From: Chloroflexota bacterium
GTDB lineage: Bacteria; Chloroflexota; Anaerolineae; Anaerolineales; E44-bin32
Direction of reading: 5' to 3'
Assembly: GCA_026390045.1 (NCBI GenBank)
Contig: JAPLGR010000193.1
Location: forward strand, 1-7,077
DNA: 7,077 bases
Part shown: one piece after another, positions 1 through 5,235 of the stretch
How the letters are laid out: each line of letters opens with the position of its first letter
Position numbering within the stretch: the stretch's first letter is position 1
Program-made: the position numbers and the translations under genes
Notes under the pieces: generated by a model
The model's input: the letters and a program-made list of their open reading frames with translations, nothing else
Databases searched by the model: none
Told to the model about the DNA's origin: nothing

Positions 1-1
1 G

Positions 2-136
2 AACGGGACTACCTATGTGTACTTGAGCGGCAGCTCAGGCGCCTGGACGCTGATGCGCGGGTCGATTGGTGGCCCCGCTGTGGCCCTTGCGAGCCCGGTC
101 GGCGACTTCGTCGCCTACGATCTGGTCTACCGGTAG
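2..136 (+). CDS. C-terminal fragment of an unidentified protein (possibly beta-propeller-like)
   Basis: The frame is open from the window edge and ends in TAG at 134-136, leaving 44 residues of a gene that begins outside the window. I do not recognise the family. The fragment is rich in Gly, Ser, Val and Tyr and contains SPVGDFVAYDLVYR near its end, which loosely resembles the last blade of a PD40/WD40-like propeller (SPDGxxVAY pattern). That resemblance is weak. It is convergent with the large minus-strand operon and is followed 8 nt later by a GC-rich hairpin, so the gene and its transcript both seem to end here. Nothing suggests a functional link to the GTPase operon. Confidence 0.55.
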   Translation, partial: NGTTYVYLSGSSGAWTLMRGSIGGPAVALASPVGDFVAYDLVYR

Positions 137-143
137 ACTCACC

Positions 144-171
144 ACAGGGGCGGCCTCTCGGCCGCTCCTGT
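144..171 (+). terminator. Hairpin after the plus-strand gene
   Basis: A 12-bp stem (144-155 with 160-171, one G.U wobble in plus-strand RNA, loop TCTC) starts 8 nt after the stop codon at 136. No clean T-run follows, so it may be a weak intrinsic terminator or a 3'-end stabilising stem. The call rests on position and pairing only. Confidence 0.45.
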
Positions 172-227
172 ATCACCCATTCCCTAACCTTTTCACTTCG
201 CTTCGCCGGTGAGGGCCCTGGGGCGAC

Positions 228-263
228 AAAGACGGCGGCCGTCGAGACGACGGCCGCCGCTTT
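228..263. terminator. Bidirectional intrinsic-type terminator between convergent transcripts
   Basis: Perfect 12-bp inverted repeat (233-244 with 248-259, three-base loop), extended by g231-c260 and AAA/TTT pairing (228-230 with 261-263) around one bulged A at 232. Read on the minus strand it lies 22 nt after the TGA of the last operon gene (286-288) and is followed by a short T-run. Read on the plus strand it backs up the hairpin at 144-171. The short T-tracts on both sides fit a shared terminator for two convergent units. The T-runs are only three bases, so efficiency is uncertain. Confidence 0.7.
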
Positions 264-285
264 GCATCCGGGTCGACCTCCGGGC

Positions 286-1473
286 TCACTCCGGAACGTT
301 GTACCAGGGCCGCCGTTCTCCAAGTCGTGCCCGAATCTGCCATCCCATCGACTTCGGAGCGTCCTCAATGCCTTTGATCAACTGCCGGGCTCGCTGTTCC
401 ACAATGCCCGGCTGCTCCCCCTTCAGCATGGTCGGCGCTACCTTGATCGCGTTCTCCAGGTTCACCGTGACCGTCTTGTACCAGCCCCAGTCATCCGCGC
501 ATACTTCGCTGATCCGTGCCGGGTCGATGTTGTCGGCGCCGTCGCCGACAGCATGGTCTGCGAGCAGGGACAGGATCCGCTTCTGCTCCTGTGGCGTCGA
601 GTCAACGACTTGCAGCTCCAACAGGAGCAGGTCCGACAGAGGCAGCGTCACCTCGTCCAGTTGGAGGCGGTCCGCCAGCTCAATCCGGTGGAAGGCCTCA
701 AAGGCGTCAAGGAAGACCTCGATGGGGAGCCGCGCCTCGGGCTCCACGAAGCGCAGGCGCTCACTTGCGTGCAGCATGTTGAAGCGTGACTCGGCATTGA
801 TGCCGCGCTCCTTCATTAGGTGTTCAACATCGGCAGATTGACGCCCACGCGTCACCAGCTCCAGGATCTCATCATTCTCTGTGGGGGGAAAGGTGGAGGC
901 GGTTGGGCAGCGCAAGCGCACGGCCGTATCCCCCATCACCCGCAACGCAAGCTTGCGATCGCGCGCTGTTTGGACGATGTCCAGTGCAGCGGCTTCTCGC
1001 GGCGAACCCGCCTTGACCGGAGCGGCAGCCACCAGCGCAGCAGCCACTTGCGCGGCCGGTGCCGGGGCGGCAGGCGCTGCCGGTGCAGCGGCACGCGGAA
1101 TCGCGGCGGGTTCCGGCTGGGCGGCCGCCCTCTGCTTGATCTCCTCATGGATCCTGCGCACCGCCGCACTGGCCGTCAGGTTGAGCAGCGCGACATTGAT
1201 GCGAGGCACCGTGACGATCCCCACGCAGCCTTCGCCGAAGGGCTTCATGATCAGGCGCCCTTCCTTGAAGACCACGTCAATGTCACCCACCTTCCTCCGG
1301 CGGGCGGTCTCCAGGCCGGTAAAGGTCTGCATCATCGTCCGCGCCACGAGTTCGACCGCCGCGCCGTCATACGTCGGCGGCAGGGCCCGGGCCAGGAGCT
1401 TCCCCTTCCGATCGGCGATGAATGAGCCGGTCACACCAACTACCGCGTTGACGTCACTGAGCAGGCTTTCCAT
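286..1473 (-). CDS. Roadblock/LC7 protein fused to a degenerate nucleotidyltransferase-like domain
   Basis: 395 aa in three parts. Residues 1-112 form a Roadblock/LC7 domain (GVTGSFIADRKGKLLARA, then MMQTFTGLE), the class that regulates MglA-type GTPases. Residues 113-158 are an Ala/Pro linker. Residues 161-395 resemble from memory a stand-alone nucleotidyltransferase (AbiEii/MNT-like) family: LRVMGDTAVRLRCP (177-190), RFNMLH (230-235), EVFLDAF (252-258), DLLLLELQVV (281-290), CADDWGWYKTVT (325-336) and a basic tail ending RARLGERRPWYNVPE. Key catalytic positions look changed: GD at 181-182 instead of GG/GS, DEILE (201-205) where the acidic DxD pair belongs, E252 for the third Asp, and LE at 285-286 where TK is usual. 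It is therefore probably a pseudoenzyme. The ATG at 1473 fits the Roadblock start of its paralogue at 2979; the SD is weak (GAGGG, 4 nt away). It lies 23 nt after the HAMP sensor gene and is the last gene before the terminator. Fold assignment is by recall, not search. Confidence 0.8.
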   Translation of the reverse strand: MESLLSDVNAVVGVTGSFIADRKGKLLARALPPTYDGAAVELVARTMMQTFTGLETARRRKVGDIDVVFKEGRLIMKPFGEGCVGIVTVPRINVALLNLTASAAVRRIHEEIKQRAAAQPEPAAIPRAAAPAAPAAPAPAAQVAAALVAAAPVKAGSPREAAALDIVQTARDRKLALRVMGDTAVRLRCPTASTFPPTENDEILELVTRGRQSADVEHLMKERGINAESRFNMLHASERLRFVEPEARLPIEVFLDAFEAFHRIELADRLQLDEVTLPLSDLLLLELQVVDSTPQEQKRILSLLADHAVGDGADNIDPARISEVCADDWGWYKTVTVNLENAIKVAPTMLKGEQPGIVEQRARQLIKGIEDAPKSMGWQIRARLGERRPWYNVPE

Positions 1474-1496
1474 GGGTCCCTCGAACGGCTAGTGTC

Positions 1497-2351
1497 CTAA
1501 CCCCCGCTGCGGGAGCGCATCCGCTCGACCAGCGCCTTGATGCTGATGCGCATCCGCTCCATCGACTCGGCCAGTTCGCCGATCTCGTCCTTGGCCGCCA
1601 CCGGCACCGGCGTGTCCAGCTCCCCGGTGCTGATCTTGTCCGAGACCTTCACCAGGTTCGCCAGCGGGATGGTGATGCTGCGCGTGATAACAATGGCAAG
1701 TACCGCGCCCACGACGGCAGCCAGGATCGCGGCGGCGAACATCAGCTGGCGCGTCGATGCCTCGATCTCAAGCACCCCCAACCGCGCCTCCGGAAGGTAG
1801 ACGAGCTGTACCTGCTCCAGCTTGTCAATCGCCAGCAGGACGTCGTCGGTCACGGTTTCCACGTACGTCCTGGCCGTCGGCATATTGACCACCTGCGTCT
1901 CGGTCTGGGCCAGCAGCCCCTGCGTGGCCTCGGTGAACGCGGCCCACTCCACTTCCAGGGCCAGCGCACTGGCATTCCCGTGACAGTGTCCGGCGCAGGA
2001 TTCGGTCGCCTCCGGATTGCCCGTCAGGAACTGCGCCATGCTGACGCCCTCGGGCCGCATCGGGTGCTCGAAGTCCGTGATCTCGCCATTCACCGTGGCC
2101 AGCAGCAGCCGGACGTTCGACCGCCCCTGCTCCGAGGGCTTCTCACACGTCACCAGCAGGTTGGATTCCACTCTCTGCACCCCGCCGCGGATCGAACTGA
2201 GCGCCGCCGATTGCCTTGCCTGCTGCACCATCACGTCCGTCGACTCGCCGATCCGGTTCAGGCTAACGATCGCCATGCCCGCGGTCACGATCACCAGCAG
2301 CAGCATGGCGGCGAAACCGATGGCCAGCCGGGTGCTGATCTTCATCTTCAT
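1497..2351 (-). CDS. Two-TM membrane sensor with CxxxCH motif, ending at a HAMP domain
   Basis: 284 aa. Residues 1-6 are short and basic, TM1 spans about 8-31, an extracytoplasmic helical region about 32-201, TM2 about 202-223, and a HAMP domain about 224-275 (ITIPL after TM2, then KDEIGELAESMERM). The topology matches four-helix-bundle sensors of chemoreceptors and histidine kinases, but only eight residues follow HAMP, so there is no kinase, cyclase or methyl-accepting output. The external loop carries C119-A-G-H-C123-H124, a CxxxCH variant of the c-type haem motif, plus a further Cys at 69. This suggests covalent haem or another redox/metal-binding role, which is unproven. It sits in the Roadblock/GTPase operon 38 nt after the split Roadblock gene, which implies that HAMP conformational changes are passed to a cytoplasmic partner, perhaps a Roadblock protein. 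The start at 2351 is set by a strong GGAGGAG. The second in-frame ATG (codon 3) is possible. Confidence 0.85.
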   Translation of the reverse strand: MKMKISTRLAIGFAAMLLLVIVTAGMAIVSLNRIGESTDVMVQQARQSAALSSIRGGVQRVESNLLVTCEKPSEQGRSNVRLLLATVNGEITDFEHPMRPEGVSMAQFLTGNPEATESCAGHCHGNASALALEVEWAAFTEATQGLLAQTETQVVNMPTARTYVETVTDDVLLAIDKLEQVQLVYLPEARLGVLEIEASTRQLMFAAAILAAVVGAVLAIVITRSITIPLANLVKVSDKISTGELDTPVPVAAKDEIGELAESMERMRISIKALVERMRSRSGG

Positions 2352-2359
2352 CGTCGTCT

Positions 2360-2366
2360 CTCCTCC
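2360..2366 (-). promoter_or_regulatory. Strong Shine-Dalgarno of the HAMP sensor gene
   Basis: GGAGGAG on the minus strand, 8 nt before the ATG at 2351. It is the best ribosome binding site in the operon, so the membrane sensor may be translated more strongly than the genes with coupled starts. It also fixes the start codon. Confidence 0.7.
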
Positions 2367-2389
2367 GCTCCCGCAGCTTCGTCAGGTCG

Positions 2390-2779
2390 TCAGCCGGCGC
2401 GTACGACCTGCTGGGCGGCCTGCACGAACTGAGCGCGCTTCTCGGCATCGGCGATCTCGCCGGCTAGGCGGTCGATCCAGGCCGAGGCGGAGGCCGCCGG
2501 CAGCATCTCTCGCGTGACGCCCATCGCCGACACTGCATCGTCCACCGCCAGCATGGCCACCGGACCGACCGCACGCGCCAGCTCATGCTCGATTTGAGTA
2601 ATCTTCGACAAGGGCAGGCACGGTCCTTGTGCCGCACCTGCTGAGACAGCCGTGGGCACAGCGGCCGGCGGTTTCGCAACCTGCGCCGCAGCGGGCGCAG
2701 CGGCCAGAGGGGGCGCAGGTGCAGCAGCCGATGGAGCAGGAGACGCGGCGATCACAGGCGCGGGGCCGGGAGCGGCCAA
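2390..2779 (-). CDS. Displaced C-terminal half of a split Roadblock gene: Ala/Pro linker plus helical domain
   Basis: 129 codons from a TTG at 2779 to TGA at 2390. Residues 1-50 are an Ala/Pro linker like that of the 395-aa Roadblock fusion at the operon end. Residues 58-126 form a compact helical module (IEHELARAVGPVAMLAVDD, then WIDRLAGEIAD and KRAQFVQAA). This resembles the small C-terminal domain with an LxxxVGPxAxxLV pattern seen at the ends of some bacterial kinases and signalling proteins; I believe it is the DUF8082 type, but that is recall only. The frame is the -1 frame relative to the Roadblock fragment just upstream, whose TGA lies 8 nt before this TTG. A purine-rich AAGGGGG sits immediately before the TTG, so reinitiation could make it as a separate protein. 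Otherwise it is the remnant of a longer Roadblock-linker-helical protein broken by an indel. The TTG start is uncertain. Confidence 0.55.
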   Translation of the reverse strand: MAAPGPAPVIAASPAPSAAAPAPPLAAAPAAAQVAKPPAAVPTAVSAGAAQGPCLPLSKITQIEHELARAVGPVAMLAVDDAVSAMGVTREMLPAASASAWIDRLAGEIADAEKRAQFVQAAQQVVRAG

Positions 2780-2787
2780 TGCCCCCT

Positions 2788-2979
2788 TCAGCTTGCGCGC
2801 TTGCGTCGATCGACCTCCAGGCCGATGAGGGTTTGCATCAACGAGCGTCCGATCGCGGCCAATCCGATGTCGTTCGTGCCGTCCGGCATGGCGCGGACGA
2901 GCAAAGCGCCGTCGCGCCCGCAGACAAAGGAACCCTTCACGCCCATCAGGGCGCCGAGATCAGCCAGGATGGCTTGCAC
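2788..2979 (-). CDS. Truncated Roadblock/LC7 domain, N-terminal half of a split gene
   Basis: 63 aa from a GTG at 2979 (GGGAGAA upstream, 15 nt after the preceding stop) to a TGA at 2788-2790. It aligns without gaps to the first 60 residues of the 395-aa Roadblock fusion, with about 25 identities (shared GSF, RA, MQT, GLE and RR positions), so the two are paralogues. The match stops after RRK, and the second half of the Roadblock fold (about 50 residues of central and C-terminal strands and last helix) is absent before the Ala/Pro linker of the next frame. Two defects therefore seem present: a deletion inside the domain and a frame change near an imperfect 8-bp tandem repeat (2791-2806). It is probably decayed, although a half-Roadblock peptide cannot be excluded. 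A sequencing or assembly error could explain the frame change but not easily the missing 50 residues. Confidence 0.6.
   Translation of the reverse strand: MQAILADLGALMGVKGSFVCGRDGALLVRAMPDGTNDIGLAAIGRSLMQTLIGLEVDRRKRAS
2791..2806. repeat. Imperfect 8-bp tandem repeat at the frame break
   Basis: GCTTGCGC followed by GCTTGCGT on the plus strand, 7 of 8 bases identical. It spans the last codons before the premature TGA of the Roadblock fragment. Removing one 8-bp unit joins the upstream Roadblock frame to the downstream linker frame (RRK-LKGALAAPGP), so a tandem duplication here is a simple explanation of the frameshift. Confidence 0.6.
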
Positions 2980-2994
2980 GTTGGTTTCTCCCGG

Positions 2995-3711
2995 CTACGT
3001 CCGGAGCAGCCCTTCCAACTTGGATGCCACGAGTGCCGGCGAAGCCTTCTCGCCGAGCAGCAACCCCACGTAGAAATCGGGGCGCTCGATGACCAGCATC
3101 GTTTCCTTCCCGATGGCGACCGTCCCCCATTCGAAGTTGCCCAGCGCCAGGCTCTCCCCCACCTGGGCGGCGGCATAGCCGACGAAGACCGCCACAGCAC
3201 CTTCTTTGTCGGGATCGCCATCCAGGGTATGCTCCAGCACCACGCCGTCCCGCGCGGCGATCACCACCCCTGTGACCCCTTCAATCGCCCTCAGGCTCTG
3301 CAGCCGCTCCGACATCTTCCCCTCCTCTTTCTCCGAGCCCTGCCCGGCATCACCGGCAGGCGGGCTCTCCGCAGCCTGCGGCTCCTCGGCTTCCGCGGCG
3401 GCCTCATCGATCCGCCGGATCCCTTCTAACAGCAGCCCTGCGTAGCTCCGCTGAACCGTGCGCTCCGGCGTCGTTTGCCCTGGCTCAACGGAGAAGGACC
3501 CGTCGCCCCAGGCCAACACCTTGTAGACGACCTCCTCGCCGCTCTCGCCCTGCGACTCCGCGTGCACGATCTGGCCCTGATCCAGGAACAGCACCGCCGC
3601 CGGACCATCAGCGCCCAGGCGCAGGTCGATGCGCACCGTCCGCCCTTCCTGGCAGTTGTGCTGAATCAGATCCGCCACACTCATGTCCTGCAGGCTGCCC
3701 TGCAACGCCAT
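2995..3711 (-). CDS. DUF4388-Roadblock/LC7 fusion protein
   Basis: 238 aa. Residues 1-105 match the DUF4388 (PATAN-like) pattern: MALQGSLQDMSVADLIQ at the start, then VLFLDQGQIVHAES and VYKVLAWGDGSFSVEPG. This domain is common in bacterial signalling proteins as a protein-interaction module. Residues 106-132 are an acidic Ala/Glu linker, and 133-238 form a Roadblock domain (LQSLRAIEGVTGVVIAARDG, then MLVIERPDFYVGLLL). The frame opens earlier, at 3750, but I chose the ATG at 3711 because DUF4388 proteins usually begin MALxG and a GAGGGAGG lies 7 nt upstream. The longer version would add 13 residues and overlap the preceding gene by 26 nt. It follows Roadblock protein 3 by 13 nt. Probable role: scaffold or regulator linking the GTPase to another partner, inferred from domain content and operon membership. 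Confidence 0.85.
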   Translation of the reverse strand: MALQGSLQDMSVADLIQHNCQEGRTVRIDLRLGADGPAAVLFLDQGQIVHAESQGESGEEVVYKVLAWGDGSFSVEPGQTTPERTVQRSYAGLLLEGIRRIDEAAAEAEEPQAAESPPAGDAGQGSEKEEGKMSERLQSLRAIEGVTGVVIAARDGVVLEHTLDGDPDKEGAVAVFVGYAAAQVGESLALGNFEWGTVAIGKETMLVIERPDFYVGLLLGEKASPALVASKLEGLLRT

Positions 3712-3718
3712 GTCCCCG

Positions 3719-3726
3719 CCTCCCTC
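3719..3726 (-). promoter_or_regulatory. Shine-Dalgarno that fixes the start of the DUF4388-Roadblock gene
   Basis: GAGGGAGG on the minus strand, 7 nt before the ATG at 3711 and overlapping the stop codon of Roadblock protein 3. It favours 3711 over the upstream in-frame start at 3750. Confidence 0.65.
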
Positions 3727-4102
3727 AGATCGCCCACACTCTGCGGACACCGCGCACTGCGGCGTTCGTTAGCCGCCGGTATGGCTTCCCCTCATCGGCC
3801 AGGATCGACAAGAGCAGGACTTTGCCGTCCACCTCGAATGGCCGGCAGATCAGCCGCCGTCCATTCACATCCCGGATGGAGATCTCATCCGTCATCCCCA
3901 GGCTTACGATCTGCGCCTGGTGCGCGGCACGCTGAATCAGTGCCACCACGGCCGCCTGTTTGTCCGCGTCCCAGCCTGGAGAAGGTGCTGAGGCGAGGAC
4001 CAGGCCGTCCGTATCGGTTAACACCGTCACCAGGTAGCCGCCCGTCGAGTTCAGCGACAGCAGCACGTCCATCAGGTTCCCGGGGCCCAGCGCTTCCTCC
4101 AT
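3725..4102 (-). CDS. Roadblock/LC7 protein 3 (MglB-like, single domain)
   Basis: 125 aa, about the length of a minimal Roadblock/LC7 protein, with almost no tails. Visible fold elements: N-terminal helix (MDVLLSLN, 11-18), strand GGYLVTVLTDTDGLVLAS (21-38), helix DKQAAVVALIQRAAHQ (47-62), strands ISIRDVNGRRLICRPF (74-89) and KVLLLSILAD (94-103), and a C-terminal helix to 122. It starts at the ATG at 4102, 15 nt after the GTPase stop, with GGGTGAG 8 nt upstream. Being directly next to the MglA-like GTPase and the most compact of the set, it is the best candidate for the core MglB-type partner. MglB proteins form dimers and act as GAPs for MglA. That role is inferred here from family and position. 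Confidence 0.85.
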   Translation of the reverse strand: MEEALGPGNLMDVLLSLNSTGGYLVTVLTDTDGLVLASAPSPGWDADKQAAVVALIQRAAHQAQIVSLGMTDEISIRDVNGRRLICRPFEVDGKVLLLSILADEGKPYRRLTNAAVRGVRRVWAI

Positions 4103-4117
4103 CGATTAGTCTCACCC

Positions 4118-4720
4118 TCAAGCGGCCGAAGCCGAGATTTCACGTTTCAGGCGGACCACCACGCGTTCCATGATGGCCCGCAGCGTCTCCCGCACCCCGC
4201 GGCAGTCCAGTGCCACAGCCTCGAAGAGCGGAGTGTCACCGTTCAGATTGATCGTGCGCCGGAACAGGTCCACGCCGACCGCACCCGGGAGGTCGCGCTT
4301 GTTCAGCTGCACCACCACCGGGAATCCCTGCAGCTCAATCCCGTAGCCCGCCAGGTGCTGGGTCATGCCCAGCCAGGACTCCAGGTTCTCCTTCTGGCGG
4401 TCCGGCTGCGAGTCGCCCACGAACACGACGCCGTCCGCGCCGCGCAGCACCAGCCTGCGGCTGGCCTCATAGCGCGCCTGGCCGGGGACGGTGTACAGCT
4501 GCACACGGGGCGTGAGGCCGCCGATCTTCCCCAGCTGCAGCTCGAGGAAGTCGAAGAACAGCGTCCGATCCTCCGCCGTCTTGAGCGAGATCAACTCGCT
4601 GCGCTGGTTGCCCGAGACGTGGTCGTGGATCTGAATCAGATTCGTGGTCTTGCCTCCCAGGGCGGGACCGTAGTACACAACCTTGACCGTGATCTCGCGG
4701 CGGGTGTAGTTGATGTACAT
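4118..4720 (-). CDS. MglA-like small GTPase (Ras superfamily)
   Basis: 200 aa, close to bacterial MglA (about 195 aa). P-loop GPALGGKTT at 18-26; DRTLFFDFL (51-59) includes the Arg known in Thermus MglA as an intrinsic arginine finger; TVPGQARYEASRRLVLRG (77-94) is the G3 region with Thr instead of the Ras Asp, as is typical of MglA, followed by the catalytic-type Gln81; NKRD (140-143) is the guanine-specificity motif; EAVALD (167-172) is the G5 region. The cytoplasmic protein should bind GTP/GDP and switch partners under Roadblock control. The frame is open upstream to 4939, but the ATG at 4720 gives the canonical MYINYTRREI N-terminus, and the upstream extension is a shadow of Roadblock protein 2. 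It starts one base after that gene's stop (TGAGATG), so translation is probably coupled. MglA homologues set cell polarity in Myxococcus, and related GTPases sit in actinobacterial conservons. The exact output here is unknown. Confidence 0.93.
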   Translation of the reverse strand: MYINYTRREITVKVVYYGPALGGKTTNLIQIHDHVSGNQRSELISLKTAEDRTLFFDFLELQLGKIGGLTPRVQLYTVPGQARYEASRRLVLRGADGVVFVGDSQPDRQKENLESWLGMTQHLAGYGIELQGFPVVVQLNKRDLPGAVGVDLFRRTINLNGDTPLFEAVALDCRGVRETLRAIMERVVVRLKREISASAA

Positions 4721-4721
4721 C

Positions 4722-5234
4722 TCACTCGGTCCACAGATCGTCGATGGCCTGCCCCACCAGATCGGCGAACTCGCCTCCCGGGACCATGGCCGCCGGCGCA
4801 GGCATGGCGCGGCCCGGCGCAGGACGGGTGATCTCAGCCATGCGCTGAGACGCCCCCTGCACCAGCATGCGGATCCAACCCAGGGGAACCTCACGCGACG
4901 CGACCACCAGGAGCACCAGCGACGGGCCGGCCTCAGCAATCAGCGTCGTGTGCCGCTCCCCTTCCCTCAGGATCATCGTATGAGATTCGGTCGCGTCCAC
5001 CATGTCCGTGATGTACTGGCTGGCCGCCAGATCGGCGGCAACCAGCGATGCCAGCCCCGCGGTGTCCACATCGTGCCGCGTGCCGCGCGAGGAGATGTAG
5101 TGGCCGGTGCGGGTGCTCAACAGGACCAGTGCCGCCGACGACTTCGCCGCCAGCTGCACCAGCACCGCCTCCAAGGCCTTCTCCTGGAGCGGGCTCAGAC
5201 TCAATCCACTGGCAACATCCCCGTGATCGACCAT
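4722..5234 (-). CDS. Roadblock/LC7 protein 2 with Pro-rich C-terminal tail
   Basis: 170 aa. A leading helix (PLQEKALEAVLVQLAAK, 15-31) precedes a Roadblock core: ALVLLSTRTGHYISSRG (35-51), helix TAGLASLVAADLAAS (58-72), strands HTMILREGERHTTLIAE (85-101) and SLVLLVVAS (105-113), then helix IRMLVQGASQRMAEI (121-135). Residues 137-154 are Pro/Ala-rich, and the last helix (FADLVGQAIDDLWTE) could be a docking peptide. It begins one base after the stop of Roadblock protein 1 (TGAGATG) and ends one base before the GTPase start, so it is sandwiched in a translationally coupled trio. Roadblock domains dimerise, and proteins 1 and 2 could form a heterodimer acting on the GTPase. This is inferred from gene order. 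Confidence 0.82.
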   Translation of the reverse strand: MVDHGDVASGLSLSPLQEKALEAVLVQLAAKSSAALVLLSTRTGHYISSRGTRHDVDTAGLASLVAADLAASQYITDMVDATESHTMILREGERHTTLIAEAGPSLVLLVVASREVPLGWIRMLVQGASQRMAEITRPAPGRAMPAPAAMVPGGEFADLVGQAIDDLWTE

Positions 5235-5235
5235 C

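Noticed and set aside
209..1492. Several long plus-strand frames opposite the 395-aa gene
   Set aside because: They are Arg/Ser/Ala-rich shadows produced by high GC, with no recognisable domain, and the minus-strand frame has clear domain matches.
2782..2790. Programmed ribosomal frameshift joining the two halves of the split gene
   Set aside because: No X-XXY-YYZ slippery heptamer precedes the TGA, the G-run lies after the stop, and half of the Roadblock fold would still be missing after a shift.
2629..3429. 266-aa plus-strand frame across the split Roadblock gene and the DUF4388-Roadblock gene
   Set aside because: It is low-complexity, rich in His, Gln, Pro and Arg, and lies opposite frames with clear Roadblock motifs. 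It does not explain the frame break.
3712..3750. Upstream start of the DUF4388-Roadblock gene at 3750
   Set aside because: It would overlap the preceding gene. The ATG at 3711 has a good Shine-Dalgarno and the usual MALxG start of DUF4388.
4721..4939. N-terminal extension of the GTPase frame up to 4939
   Set aside because: The extension is Arg/Trp/Pro-rich, overlaps Roadblock protein 2 in another frame, and the ATG at 4720 gives the canonical MglA N-terminus.
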